Notes: generated from the sequence alone by a model not told the origin. A stretch of DNA of 64,000 nt from Chryseobacterium sp. OV279 (GCF_900128945.1 NZ_FQUD01000002.1:648371-712370), one strand, 5' to 3'. Counted from the stretch's first letter, positions 17,223-25,878 are shown. Program-made: numbers and translations.

Positions 17223-17876
17223 ATGCTTACAAAAGAACAAATTGCTAAAAGGATTTCAAAAGAACTGAAAGACCGATATTATGTAAACCTGGGAATCGGA
17301 ATCCCAACATTGGTGGCTAACTATGTTCCGGATGGTATTTCCGTAGAATTTCAAAGTGAAAACGGAGTGCTCGGAATGGGCCCTTTCCCTTTCGAAGGAG
17401 AAGAAGATGCCGATATCATCAATGCCGGAAAACAGACCATCACCATCCTGCCGGGAGGCTCATTTTTCGATTCGGCCTTCAGTTTCGGGATGATCCGCGG
17501 TCAGAAAGTAGATCTTACCATCCTTGGAGCGATGGAAGTTTCTGAAAACGGAGATATTGCCAACTGGAAAATTCCGGGAAAAATGGTTAAAGGAATGGGT
17601 GGAGCAATGGACCTTGTAGCATCTGCAGAAAATATTATCGTTGCGATGATGCACGTGAACAAAGCCGGAGAAAGCAAGATCCTGAAGAAATGTACCCTTC
17701 CGCTTACTGGCGTTAGCTGCGTGAAAAGAGTCGTAACCGAATTAGCTGTATTAGACGTTACTCCTCAAGGATTCAAACTGGTAGAAAGAGCACCGGGTGT
17801 TTCTGTGGAGCACATCGTAAAATCTACAGAAGCTGATCTGATCATCGAAGGTGAAATTCCTGAAATGCAATTTTAA
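17223..17876 (+). CDS. scoB: 3-oxoacid CoA-transferase (SCOT-type), subunit B
   Basis: A 217-aa beta subunit of the family I CoA-transferase. It contains LGIGIPTLVANYVPDG followed by FQSENGVLGMGP, in which Glu46 (the SENG motif) is the residue that forms the glutamyl-CoA thioester. GGSFFDSAFSFGMIRGQKVDLTILG and MKGMGGAMDLV-like sequence (VKGMGGAMDLVASAENIIV) complete the signature. It partners ScoA, encoded about 2.3 kb upstream on the same strand. The intervening ABC gene on the other strand means scoB needs its own promoter. None with a clear consensus is visible. Confidence 0.94.
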   Translation: MLTKEQIAKRISKELKDRYYVNLGIGIPTLVANYVPDGISVEFQSENGVLGMGPFPFEGEEDADIINAGKQTITILPGGSFFDSAFSFGMIRGQKVDLTILGAMEVSENGDIANWKIPGKMVKGMGGAMDLVASAENIIVAMMHVNKAGESKILKKCTLPLTGVSCVKRVVTELAVLDVTPQGFKLVERAPGVSVEHIVKSTEADLIIEGEIPEMQF

Positions 17877-17889
17877 TATAATTGAAATT

Positions 17890-17979
17890 GCTTCGACTCC
17901 GCTCAGCATGACATCGCTAAAAATCTACTGTTAAATTTACATATAGTATTAGAAATGTCATGCTGAGCGGAGTCGAAGC
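17890..17979. repeat. 25-bp perfect inverted repeat (REP/MITE-like)
   Basis: Arms 17890-17914 and 17955-17979 are perfect reverse complements (core CTTCGACTCCGCTCAGCATG) around a 40-base loop. The sequence on the inner side of the right arm, CATATAGTATTAG, recurs at the 48.04 kb element, placing both in one family. Confidence 0.85.
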
Positions 17980-18008
17980 ATCATATAATTTTTGTTTCAA
18001 GACAAAAG

Positions 18009-18043
18009 AAAAAGTCTGTTTCAATATCTGAAACAGACTTTTT
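18009..18043. terminator. Bidirectional terminator between scoB and the DUF4197 gene
   Basis: A perfect 15-bp stem, 18009-18023 with 18029-18043 (AAAAAGTCTGTTTCA), has a 5-base loop. It serves both converging genes. Confidence 0.9.
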
Positions 18044-18114
18044 TATGTTTTAGATGTACTCAATATAATTACTGAAAATTCTTAATGAATTACGCTCAGT
18101 ATAACATCTAACTT

Positions 18115-18936
18115 CTATTTTGAATCCTGCGCCCCAAAAACCTTCTGTAAAATAGAAGTCGTTCTCATTGCAGGTGTATTTCTGATTCCGCTTTCCTTTT
18201 CCGCGACCATTTTGAACACCCCATTGATGGTTTCTGTTGTTACATATTCATTAAGATCAGTCGTTACAGCCTGTCCTGTAAAGGTGTTGTATTTGGAGAT
18301 CAGGTTTTTCCAGACCGTATCAGCACCTACTTTTCCTAACGAAGCTTTCACTTTGGGTTGAAACGCGGTAAACAGCTGACTTTGTGTTTTGGTCTGTAGA
18401 TAATTGGTTGCTGCGTTATCACTGCTTAACAAAATATTTTTAGCATCCGTAATTGTCATGGATGTGATCGCTTTTGTAAAAATAGGTGCAGCTTCAGTTA
18501 CAGCATCTTCAGCAGCTCTGTTTAATAATTTTACACCTTCATCTGCAAGACTTCCCATGCCCAGAGAGCGGAGTGTAGTGTCTATTTTTCTTAATTTTTC
18601 AGGCATTAAGATTTTTACGGCTTCATTCTTTAAAAATCCGTCTGTCAGAGCCAGTTTCTTTACACCATCAGTCACCCCAAGGCTTAAAGCTTCCTTTAAT
18701 CCTGAAGAAATCTGTGTCGAGGTAAGGCTTCCAAGATTGATGGGAGAAGTTTTGGTTGGAGTTGCTGTCGTAGTAGTTGAAGTCGTGGTTGTCGCTGCAG
18801 GTGTTTTAGGTTTCGATGGATTGTCAAGATCAACACCGGTTTTAGTTTTAACCGTAGATTTGATAATATCTAAGAGCTGTGCCTGTGAAGAAATTGAAAA
18901 TAATAATCCTGCGGCCAGTAAAATGCTTTTTCTCAT
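18115..18936 (-). CDS. Secreted DUF4197 protein
   Basis: 273 aa from the ATG at 18936 (MRKSILLAAGLLF). The TTG at 18951 is rejected because it lies inside the promoter's -7 box. A signal peptide ends near SISSQAQ. A Thr-rich linker of about 25 residues (TTTTSTTTTATPTKT) leads into the DUF4197 domain: ISSGLKEALSLGVTDGVKKL, ILMPEKLRKIDTTLRSLGMG and a helical C-terminal part with YNTFTGQAVTTDLNEYV. The family is periplasmic, all-helical and of unknown function. It is divergent from the GH20 gene across about 100 bases. Confidence 0.85.
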   Translation of the reverse strand: MRKSILLAAGLLFSISSQAQLLDIIKSTVKTKTGVDLDNPSKPKTPAATTTTSTTTTATPTKTSPINLGSLTSTQISSGLKEALSLGVTDGVKKLALTDGFLKNEAVKILMPEKLRKIDTTLRSLGMGSLADEGVKLLNRAAEDAVTEAAPIFTKAITSMTITDAKNILLSSDNAATNYLQTKTQSQLFTAFQPKVKASLGKVGADTVWKNLISKYNTFTGQAVTTDLNEYVTTETINGVFKMVAEKESGIRNTPAMRTTSILQKVFGAQDSK

Positions 18937-18947
18937 TGTATTTTTTT

Positions 18948-18956
18948 GCAAATTTA
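18948..18956 (-). promoter_or_regulatory. -7 box of the DUF4197 gene, almost no leader
   Basis: The minus strand reads TAAATTTGC, an exact match to TAnnTTTGC, only 11 bases from the ATG at 18936. The mRNA would be nearly leaderless. Confidence 0.6.
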
Positions 18957-19009
18957 GATGTTTTATTATTTAATAAGTTAAAATGCACCGAAGAGTTTTG
19001 GAAAATATT

Positions 19010-19018
19010 TATATTAGC
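19010..19018 (+). promoter_or_regulatory. Possible variant -7 box of the GH20 gene
   Basis: TATATTAGC, one base off TAnnTTTGC, lies 21 bases before the ATG. No clear -33 element is seen. Confidence 0.3.
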
Positions 19019-19039
19019 TAAAACCTTAATCATACCCAG

Positions 19040-21286
19040 ATGCGACGTTTTCTCTTTATATTTTCCACTCTTTTTTCCACTGTTTTTCATGCTCAGATGA
19101 AGCCGAATTTAATTCCTTATCCTCAAAGTGTTGAGTTTTCAAAAGGAGAATTTATTTTAAGTAATACAACAGCTGTAAAAGGTAATGAAAAGTCTTTTGA
19201 GTATCAGTTTTTTCTTAAATCTTTAAATAAAAACTATCAGTTGGATCTGTCAAAAAATGAAAGAACTCATGGAACAGATGTCATTTTTGTATCTGTAGAT
19301 AAGGACAAAAAAGAAGATTATGAAATTAATGTAACAGAAGACTTTATGTCTGTGATTGGAAAGGATGATGCAGGGCTTTTTCACGGTATTCAAACGATGC
19401 TTCAACTTATTCAGAATTATAAAGATGGTAAAATTCCTGCTGTAAAGATCAAGGATTATCCAAAATTTGCCTGGCGCGGAATGCACCTGGACGTCTGCCG
19501 TCATTTCTTCAATGTGGATGAGGTCAAACAGTACATCGATTATCTGGCTATGTACAAGCTGAACACCTTTCATTGGCACCTGACAGATGATCAGGGCTGG
19601 AGAATTGAAATAAAAAAATATCCGAAACTGACCGAAATAGGTTCAAAACGTAAAGAATCTATGATTGGAGCTTATGTAGACAATACATTTGACGGGAAAC
19701 CTTACGGCCCATATTTTTATACTCAGGAACAGATCAAAGACGTTGTTAAATATGCTCAGCAGAGACATATCACCATCGTTCCGGAAATTGAAATGCCGGG
19801 ACATGCTTTAGCTGCTTTGTCTGCATATCCTGAATTGGCCTGTACAAAAGGGCCGTTTGAAGCGGCTACAAAATGGGGCGTTTTTGACGATGTGTTCTGC
19901 CCGAAAGAAGAAACATTCACCTTTCTGGAAAATGTTCTTGATGAGGTCATGAAATTATTCCCTTCCCAATACATCCACATTGGTGGTGATGAATGCCCGA
20001 AAACAAGATGGAAGGAATGTGCCCACTGCCAAGAATTAATTAAGAAAAATAATCTGAAGGATGAGCATGGTCTTCAAAGCTATTTCATCCACAGAATTGA
20101 AAAATATGTCAACAGTAAAGGCAGAAAAATCATTGGTTGGGATGAAATTCTCGAAGGTGGTCTTGCGCCAAACGCAGCCGTGATGAGCTGGACAGGAGTG
20201 AATGGAGGAATTGAAGCCGCAAAATCAGGACATTTCGCAGTGATGACGCCCGGAGCGTATTGCTATTTTGACCACTATCAGGGAGATCCGCAGTCGGAGC
20301 CTAATGCTTTTGGTGGATTTACACCTTTAGATAAAGTGTACTCTTATAATCCAATTCCTTCAGAGTTGAATGCGGAGCAGGCAAAATATATCATGGGTGT
20401 TCAGGCCAATTTATGGACAGAGTACATTACAGATTTTAAACAGGTGCAATACATGATTTTTCCAAGGCTGATGGCACTTTCTGAAGTTGGTTGGGGTACG
20501 GCAGATTCAAAGAACTACAAAGCATTTGAAAACAGAGTCATTAGTCAGTTCAAAGTTCTGGACAAAATGAAGGTGAATTATGCAAAAAGCATTTACAATA
20601 TCTCTGGAAAAGTAATTCCTGCCGGTAGCGGTGTTTCTTATGAGCTTACCGTTTCACAGGACCCGAAAGGAATCCGATATACAACGGATGGAACAGATCC
20701 TTCTCTGAATTCGCAGGTATATCAGGGACCAATCAATATTTTGAAATCTTTAACTGTTAAATCTGCGTATTTTGAGGATGGAAAACTGAAAAGCGCCGTT
20801 TCTGCACAGGAATTTACAGTTTCAAAAACGACAGGAAAAAAAATAACCTTAGAACAGCAGCCAAGTGAAAATTATTCTTTCGGTGGCGCTTTTACTTTAG
20901 TGGATGGAATTATCGGAAATACCAGACAGCTGGGGAAAACGTGGCTTGGTTTTCAGGGGAAAGATGTCGTAGCGACTATTGATCTTGGTCAGAAGACAGG
21001 TTTTTCAGAAGTTTATTTCAATACTTTAGAAAATAAAGGAAGCTGGATCCATCTGGCGAAATCTGCGCAGATCTTTATTTCTGATGACGGTAAGAATTTT
21101 AAGATGATCAAAGAGATCGGAAAAGATGAAATCCAGAGTTCAAAAGGAAAAATAAAATTAAATGTAGGAAGCCAGAACTCAAAATATATCAAATTAAAAA
21201 TAGAAAACGCTGGTATTATTCCTGCTGGAAATCCCGGAGCTGACTCAAAAGCATGGTTATTTGTGGATGAAATTGGCGTAAATTAG
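19040..21286 (+). CDS. GH20 beta-N-acetylhexosaminidase
   Basis: A 748-aa exported glycosidase. A signal peptide (about 1-18) is followed by the GH20 N-terminal alpha/beta domain (about 25-145). The catalytic TIM barrel (about 150-500) has WRGMHLDVCRHF, FHWHLTDDQGWRIEI and the catalytic pair HIGGDECPK, with Asp317 and Glu318, used in substrate-assisted hydrolysis. A chitobiase-like C-terminal module (about 540-605, GIRYTTDGTDPS) and an F5/8 type C-like beta-sandwich (about 620-748) probably bind sugar. It should release terminal GlcNAc or GalNAc from chitin fragments or host glycans. No T9SS domain is present, so a periplasmic or outer-membrane site is likely. The Crp/Fnr gene starts 11 bases downstream. 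Confidence 0.93.
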   Translation: MRRFLFIFSTLFSTVFHAQMKPNLIPYPQSVEFSKGEFILSNTTAVKGNEKSFEYQFFLKSLNKNYQLDLSKNERTHGTDVIFVSVDKDKKEDYEINVTEDFMSVIGKDDAGLFHGIQTMLQLIQNYKDGKIPAVKIKDYPKFAWRGMHLDVCRHFFNVDEVKQYIDYLAMYKLNTFHWHLTDDQGWRIEIKKYPKLTEIGSKRKESMIGAYVDNTFDGKPYGPYFYTQEQIKDVVKYAQQRHITIVPEIEMPGHALAALSAYPELACTKGPFEAATKWGVFDDVFCPKEETFTFLENVLDEVMKLFPSQYIHIGGDECPKTRWKECAHCQELIKKNNLKDEHGLQSYFIHRIEKYVNSKGRKIIGWDEILEGGLAPNAAVMSWTGVNGGIEAAKSGHFAVMTPGAYCYFDHYQGDPQSEPNAFGGFTPLDKVYSYNPIPSELNAEQAKYIMGVQANLWTEYITDFKQVQYMIFPRLMALSEVGWGTADSKNYKAFENRVISQFKVLDKMKVNYAKSIYNISGKVIPAGSGVSYELTVSQDPKGIRYTTDGTDPSLNSQVYQGPINILKSLTVKSAYFEDGKLKSAVSAQEFTVSKTTGKKITLEQQPSENYSFGGAFTLVDGIIGNTRQLGKTWLGFQGKDVVATIDLGQKTGFSEVYFNTLENKGSWIHLAKSAQIFISDDGKNFKMIKEIGKDEIQSSKGKIKLNVGSQNSKYIKLKIENAGIIPAGNPGADSKAWLFVDEIGVN

Positions 21287-21297
21287 CCAAAAGTTGA

Positions 21298-21930
21298 ATG
21301 ATTATTATGCAGAACGACATCCTCACTTCAGAATTTGCCACCTCACCCGAACTGGTTGATAAACTCTATCAGTACGGCATTCCCAAAAGCTATACCGAAG
21401 GAGATATTATTCTGGATGAAAATACTTCCATACGCTCTATCCCGATCATTATGAAAGGGATGATCAAAGTGATCCGAACAGATGAAGACGGAAGAGAAAT
21501 CCTGCTCTACTACATAAAAACCGGAGAAAGCTGCATCATGTCCTTTCTGGGCGGAATGCACAATGAAAAAAGTATGGTAAAAGCCGAAGTGGAAGAAGAT
21601 ACCGAAATCCTTTTTTTACCCGTAGGTAAAGCTTCACTGTTTATCAGAGAACATCCGGAATGGCTGGATTATATTTTTAAACTCTATCATAAACGTTTTG
21701 AAGAATTACTGGAAATCATCAACGCCATTTCTTTTAAAAAAGTAGATGAAAGACTTCTGAATCTTCTCAATAAAAAATCTGAACTTACCGGTTCTAAAGC
21801 CATTATCATCACCCATGAACAGCTGGCCAACGAGTTGGGTACCGTAAGAGTTGTCGTTTCAAGACTGCTCAAACAATTGGAAGAATCCGGAAAATTAAAA
21901 CTGGGTAGAAATAGAATTGCTCTTTTATAA
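21298..21930 (+). CDS. Crp/Fnr-family transcription regulator
   Basis: 210 aa from ATG 21298 (a second in-frame ATG at 21307 is equally possible). The N-terminal cyclic-nucleotide-binding-like beta barrel spans about 25-130 (ILDENTSIRSIPIIMKGMIKVI). A long dimer helix follows, then a winged helix with the recognition region HEQLANELGTVRVVVSRLLK. No Cys cluster for an iron-sulfur centre is seen, so it is not a classical FNR. It precedes the two YeeE/YedE-type genes and is a good candidate to control them. Close spacing to the GH20 stop suggests possible co-transcription as well. Confidence 0.88.
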   Translation: MIIMQNDILTSEFATSPELVDKLYQYGIPKSYTEGDIILDENTSIRSIPIIMKGMIKVIRTDEDGREILLYYIKTGESCIMSFLGGMHNEKSMVKAEVEEDTEILFLPVGKASLFIREHPEWLDYIFKLYHKRFEELLEIINAISFKKVDERLLNLLNKKSELTGSKAIIITHEQLANELGTVRVVVSRLLKQLEESGKLKLGRNRIALL

Positions 21931-22116
21931 TAATATTAGTCCCGACCCAAGTATTTTACACCAAACGATAATCTTAGATTTTTAAATAACTTAAGTGTCA
22001 AAAAACTATTGAGCCTTTTGTGGTTAAAAAAGTTTCTCAAAAAACACCTTATGTAACAAAAGTAGCTGTATATCTCACCAACTATCTCCATTTTTACAAA
22101 AATTAATCTAGAAAAA

Positions 22117-22680
22117 ATGCTGGAAATTATAAAAGAACCCTGGCCCTGGTATGTAGCCGGCCCTTTGATCGGACTTACGGTTCCTGCCTTATTGATTCTT
22201 GGAAATAAATCCTTCGGAATCAGCTCTTCATTAAGACATATCTGTGCTGCATGCATTCCGGCCGGAATCAGTTTTTTCAAATACGACTGGAAGAAAGAAG
22301 TGTGGAATCTGTTTTTTGTACTGGGGATTTTTTTCGGGGGAATGATTGCTTCCCATTTTCTGCTCAATACATCCGAAATTACCGTTAATCCGGAATTGAA
22401 AACCGAATTGGCAGGCTACGGCATTACAGATTACACCAATCTGGTTCCTGTTCAGTTGATGAACTTTGAAAGTCTATTGACCCTTCGTGGATTCATCATG
22501 ATGATTGTCGGAGGATTTCTGGTAGGCTTCGGAACAAGATATGCAGGTGGATGTACAAGCGGACACGCCATCATGGGACTTTCCAATCTGCAGTGGCCGT
22601 CATTGGTGGCAACGGTATGTTTTATGATCGGTGGTTTTATAATGGCCAATCTCATTCTGCCTGTTATTCTTTCCCTTTAA
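22117..22680 (+). CDS. YeeE/YedE-type sulfur-compound transporter, first half
   Basis: A 187-aa membrane protein with about five hydrophobic helices. The core GGFLVGFGTRYAGGCTSGHAIMG contains the conserved Cys of the YeeE/YedE (TsuA-like) family, which conducts thiosulfate or related sulfur compounds through Cys-lined constrictions. In Bacteroidota the transporter is often split into two small proteins, and the next gene supplies the other half. Gap to the next start is 20 bases. The Crp/Fnr gene upstream is the probable regulator. No persulfide dioxygenase or rhodanese gene is adjacent. Confidence 0.85.
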   Translation: MLEIIKEPWPWYVAGPLIGLTVPALLILGNKSFGISSSLRHICAACIPAGISFFKYDWKKEVWNLFFVLGIFFGGMIASHFLLNTSEITVNPELKTELAGYGITDYTNLVPVQLMNFESLLTLRGFIMMIVGGFLVGFGTRYAGGCTSGHAIMGLSNLQWPSLVATVCFMIGGFIMANLILPVILSL

Positions 22681-22700
22681 ACTTTTAAACAAAATTGATT

Positions 22701-23189
22701 ATGACTCATCATAAAGTAACCGATATCCGTCATCAGGATACCAACTGTACGAATGAAAGCAATCTGAAGCATCCATGGTACTACAATCTGAAATACCTTT
22801 TGGCTGGAATTATCTTTGGAATTATTTTCGTGAAAGCCGAGGTGATCAGTTGGTTCAGAATCCAGGAGATGTTCCGCCTGCAGTCTTTTCATATGTATGG
22901 AATCATCGGAAGTGCCGTTCTGGTGGGAATAATTTCGGTTGGATTAATCAAAAAATTCAATATTAAAACAATATATGGTGAACCTATAATCATACCTTCA
23001 AAAAAATTTAACAAAGGCCAGATCTATGGCGGATTGATCTTCGGATTTGGCTGGGCCATTACCGGAGCATGTCCCGGACCACTTTTTGCCCAAATCGGGA
23101 CGGGCGCATTGGCGGTGAGTGTAACCCTTCTCAGTGCAGTTGCAGGAACATGGGTGTATGGTTATTTCAGAGACAAACTGCCACATTGA
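22701..23189 (+). CDS. DUF6691/YeeE-type transporter, second half
   Basis: 162 aa from the ATG at 22701. A TTG six bases earlier is a less likely start. About four membrane helices are seen, with the key motif FGWAITGACPGPLFAQIGTG carrying the conserved Cys that mirrors GGCTSGH in the preceding protein. The pair together corresponds to the two halves of full-length YeeE/YedE. The N-terminus is hydrophilic and contains a Cys (NCTNES). A terminator follows at 23205-23238. Confidence 0.85.
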   Translation: MTHHKVTDIRHQDTNCTNESNLKHPWYYNLKYLLAGIIFGIIFVKAEVISWFRIQEMFRLQSFHMYGIIGSAVLVGIISVGLIKKFNIKTIYGEPIIIPSKKFNKGQIYGGLIFGFGWAITGACPGPLFAQIGTGALAVSVTLLSAVAGTWVYGYFRDKLPH

Positions 23190-23204
23190 TCATTAAAAAA
23201 TAAG

Positions 23205-23240
23205 AAAAAGACTACAGAGCAGCTGCCGTGGTCTTTTTTC
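23205..23240 (+). terminator. Terminator of the YeeE-type pair
   Basis: AAAAAGACTAC (23205-23215) pairs with GTGGTCTTTTT (23228-23238) with one wobble, followed by T residues. It rules out the GTG at 23228 as start of the next gene. Confidence 0.85.
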
Positions 23241-23290
23241 CTTTTATGCTAGCGGGAAAATTGCTAATTTGGGCGTCAAATACATCTCAC

Positions 23291-24283
23291 ATGCAAAGCA
23301 GACGAAACTTCATTAAAAAAACAGCCGCCGCTTCTCTGGCACTTGCTGTAAATCCCCTGGATCTCATCGCTAAAGACTTACCTGATCATTCTAAAGCAGT
23401 TGGAAAGCCAATCGTTCTCTCCACCTGGAATTTTGGTCTGAAAGCCAATGAAGAAGCCTGGACTATTCTTGGAAAAGGCGGAAAAGCGCTTGATGCAGTG
23501 GAAAAAGGAGTTCGTCTGGTAGAACTGGATCCTACAGAAAGAAGTGTAGGTTATGGCGGACGTCCGGACAGGGATGGAAGAGTGACTCTTGATGCCTGTA
23601 TTATGGATGAAAACTATAATATCGGTTCCGTTGCATGTTTAGAGCATATCAAAAATCCTATTTCCGTGGCAAGATCGGTTATGGAAAAAACACCACACGT
23701 AATGCTGGTTGGAGATGGAGCTTTACAGTTCGCCCTTGCTCAAGGCTTTAAAAAGGAAAATCTTCTCACTCCCGAATCTGAAAAAGAATGGAAAGAATGG
23801 TTAAAAACCAGCGAATATAAACCCGTTGCCAATATTGAAAACCACGACACTATAGGAATGATTGCTCTTGACGCACAGGGAAACCTTTCCGGAGCCTGTA
23901 CGACCAGTGGAATGGCGTTCAAAATGCATGGAAGGGTAGGAGATTCTCCTATTATCGGAGCGGGTCTGTTTGTTGATAATGAAGTAGGAGCAGCTACGGC
24001 TACAGGTCATGGCGAGGAAGTGATCCGGACTGTAGGAACCCATCTTGTGGTTGAACTGATGAGACAGGGCAGAAATCCTCAACAGGCCTGCAAAGAAGCA
24101 GTAGAAAGGATTGTGAATATTACCAAGAGAAGAAATAAAAACCTGAAAGACATCCAGGTTGGCTTTATCGCTTTAAATAAAAAAGGGGAGTACGGTTCGT
24201 ACTGTATTCAGGACGGATTTAATTTCGCAGTCTATGATCAGAAAGGAAACCGTCTTGAAAAGCCGGAATTTGCCTTGAAATAA
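23291..24283 (+). CDS. Glycosylasparaginase (N4-(beta-GlcNAc)-L-asparaginase), Tat-exported
   Basis: 330 aa from the ATG at 23291. The N-terminus MQSRRNFIKKTAAASLALAV is a twin-arginine signal. The body is an Ntn-hydrolase: WNFGLKANEEAW, GYGGRPDRDGRVTLDACIMD, then the autocleavage site NHDTIGMIALD, in which Thr at codon 23849-23851 (residue 187) becomes the N-terminal nucleophile. GACTTSGMAFKMHGRVGDSPIIGAG follows, with the substrate-binding Arg and Asp. It is homologous to the Elizabethkingia enzyme that removes asparagine from N-glycan GlcNAc. It fits with the GH20 and GH2 enzymes nearby in glycoprotein breakdown. Confidence 0.93.
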   Translation: MQSRRNFIKKTAAASLALAVNPLDLIAKDLPDHSKAVGKPIVLSTWNFGLKANEEAWTILGKGGKALDAVEKGVRLVELDPTERSVGYGGRPDRDGRVTLDACIMDENYNIGSVACLEHIKNPISVARSVMEKTPHVMLVGDGALQFALAQGFKKENLLTPESEKEWKEWLKTSEYKPVANIENHDTIGMIALDAQGNLSGACTTSGMAFKMHGRVGDSPIIGAGLFVDNEVGAATATGHGEEVIRTVGTHLVVELMRQGRNPQQACKEAVERIVNITKRRNKNLKDIQVGFIALNKKGEYGSYCIQDGFNFAVYDQKGNRLEKPEFALK

Positions 24284-24314
24284 AAATATTTTCTTACCAT
24301 TCAATAAAAAATAA

Positions 24315-24977
24315 ATGTCAAAAATAGAAATAGCGTGTTTCAATCCTGAATCAGCCATAATTGCCTTTGAAAACGGAGCTGACAGAATCGAATTATGTGA
24401 CGGATTAAGCGAAGGCGGGACGACTCCCGATTTTGAAACAATGAAAGAGCTAAGAGCAAAAATTAATATTCCGCTTTTTGTAATGATCAGACCACGAGGA
24501 GGAAATTTCACTTATTCTGAAGCTGAATTGGAGCAGATGAAAAAAGAATTGGTTCAGTTGAAATCTTTAGGCGCAGATGGTTTTGTTTTTGGGATCTTAG
24601 ACCAAAATGATGAGGTGAATGTAGAACAGAATAAGGTTTTAGTTGAATTGGCTAATCCTCTTCCATGTACTTTTCACCGCGCTTTTGACAGAGCAACCCA
24701 TCTTGAAGATTCTCTGGAAAAAGTAATTGACTGCGGTTTTAAAACAATTCTTACTTCAGGTCAGAAGCCCAATGTTTCAGAAGGTAAAGAAAATTTGAAA
24801 AAACTGGTTGAACTTTCCAATGGAAGAATTGAAATTCTGGTTGGAGGCGGTCTTCGCTCTACCAATATTGAAGAAATAAGAGAATTTACCAATGCTGACT
24901 ATTTTCATTCTTCAGCAATCACGGATGGAGGAGCTTTTGCCATTGCAGATGAGGTTGTAGCTTTGAAAAATAAATAA
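24315..24977 (+). CDS. cutC: CutC-family protein
   Basis: 220 aa, a TIM-barrel protein with the CutC signatures IEIACFNPESAIIAFENGADRIELCDGLSEGG (residues 3-34), FVMIRPRGGNF, CTFHRAFD, LTSGQKPN and GRIEILVGGGL. CutC was named for copper homeostasis in E. coli, but the biochemical activity is not settled. It starts 31 bases after the glycosylasparaginase gene and could be co-transcribed with it. The second hairpin-repeat field begins a few bases after its stop. Confidence 0.92.
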   Translation: MSKIEIACFNPESAIIAFENGADRIELCDGLSEGGTTPDFETMKELRAKINIPLFVMIRPRGGNFTYSEAELEQMKKELVQLKSLGADGFVFGILDQNDEVNVEQNKVLVELANPLPCTFHRAFDRATHLEDSLEKVIDCGFKTILTSGQKPNVSEGKENLKKLVELSNGRIEILVGGGLRSTNIEEIREFTNADYFHSSAITDGGAFAIADEVVALKNK

Positions 24978-24989
24978 AGCGGATTTTTT

Positions 24990-25155
24990 AACGCAAAGTT
25001 TTATTTTAGAGAGCGTTGAGTTTTGAGGAAGGCAAAGAGTGCGACGCTGCCGCTGATGAAGCTGTACAATAAGAAGATTGCTTAATCGAATCAATGAAAT
25101 TGATTCCTTCTTTGCCGCCTTAAAGCTTTACATTGTAAAAATCAAACTTTGCGTC
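24990..25155. repeat. 166-bp MITE-like hairpin repeat, unit A
   Basis: Ends are inverted: AACGCAAAGTTTTA at the left, AAACTTTGCGT at the right. An inner dyad pairs AAGGCAAAGAG with CTTCTTTGCCGCCTT. The centre has the hairpin GAATCAAT-GAA-ATTGATTC (25088-25106). No protein is encoded. Confidence 0.8.
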
Positions 25156-25175
25156 AAAATATGTCATGTTTTTTT

Positions 25176-25341
25176 AACGCAAAGCTTTATTTTAGAAGGC
25201 GCTTAGTTTTGAGGAAGGCAAAGAGTGCGACTGTGTCGCTGATGAAGCTATATGGATAAGAAGATCGCTTAGTCGAATCAATGAAATTGATTCTGTCTTT
25301 GCAGCCTTAATGTATGCAGTATTATAGTAAAACTTTGCGTT
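25176..25341. repeat. 166-bp MITE-like hairpin repeat, unit B
   Basis: A second copy of unit A with the same inverted ends (AACGCAAAG at the left, CTTTGCGTT at the right) and the same central hairpin. It differs from unit A at scattered positions. Confidence 0.8.
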
Positions 25342-25350
25342 AAATATAAT

Positions 25351-25845
25351 GTTTTTGTTTTTAGGGAATATTTAGGTAGTGTAATGCAAAAGTGGGATTA
25401 TACCCTGAGTAGGTGTTTGGTATAAAACGTCTGCTTAATCGAATCAATGAAATTGATTCATTCTTTGCAGCCTTAATGTATGCAGTATTATAGTAAAAAC
25501 TTTGCGTTAAATATAATGTTTTTGTTTTTAGGGAATATTTAGGTAGTGTAATGCAAAAGTGGGATTATACCCTGAGTAGGTGTTTGGTATAAAACGTCTG
25601 CTTAATCGAATCAATGAAATTGATTCTGTCTTTGCAGCCTTAATGTATGCAGTATTATAGTAAAAACTTTGCGTTAAATATAATGTTTTTGTTTTTAGGG
25701 AATATTTAGGTAGTGTAATGCAAAAGTGGGATTATACCCTGAGTAGGTGTTTGGTATAAAACGTCTGCTTAATCGAATCAATGAAATTGATTCCTTCTTT
25801 GCCGCCTTCAATTATACAGTATTAAAATAGACCTTTGCGTTAAAA
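25351..25845. repeat. Three tandem 167-bp repeats
   Basis: The start motif GTTTTTGTTTTTAGGGAATA recurs at 25351, 25518 and 25685. The first two copies are nearly identical and the third diverges at its right end. Each carries GGGATTATACCCTGAGTAGG, the central hairpin GAATCAAT-GAA-ATTGATTC and CTTTGCGTT. The right half matches units A and B while the left half is different. The near identity indicates recent amplification. Confidence 0.88.
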
Positions 25846-25878
25846 AAACAAAACACAAAAAATAAAAAACACAAATGA

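Noticed and set aside
17077..17268. 63-aa frame before scoB
   Set aside because: Made from the heptamer array and overlapping scoB in another frame.
18404..18973. 189-aa plus-strand frame opposite DUF4197
   Set aside because: Low-complexity Val/Ala-rich shadow of the Thr-rich linker gene.
21936..22367. 143-aa minus-strand frame
   Set aside because: Overlaps the YeeE-type gene antisense, with no recognisable protein features. A minus-strand TACTTTTG box near 22053 lies inside it and cannot drive it.
23228..23290. Earlier GTG start of the glycosylasparaginase gene
   Set aside because: It lies in the right arm of a terminator. The ATG at 23291 gives a clean Tat signal.
24990..25341. Insertion sequence
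   Set aside because: No transposase frame is present. The inverted ends suggest at most a non-autonomous MITE-like element.
25351..25845. CRISPR array
   Set aside because: The units are contiguous 167-bp repeats with no unique spacers, and no cas genes are present.
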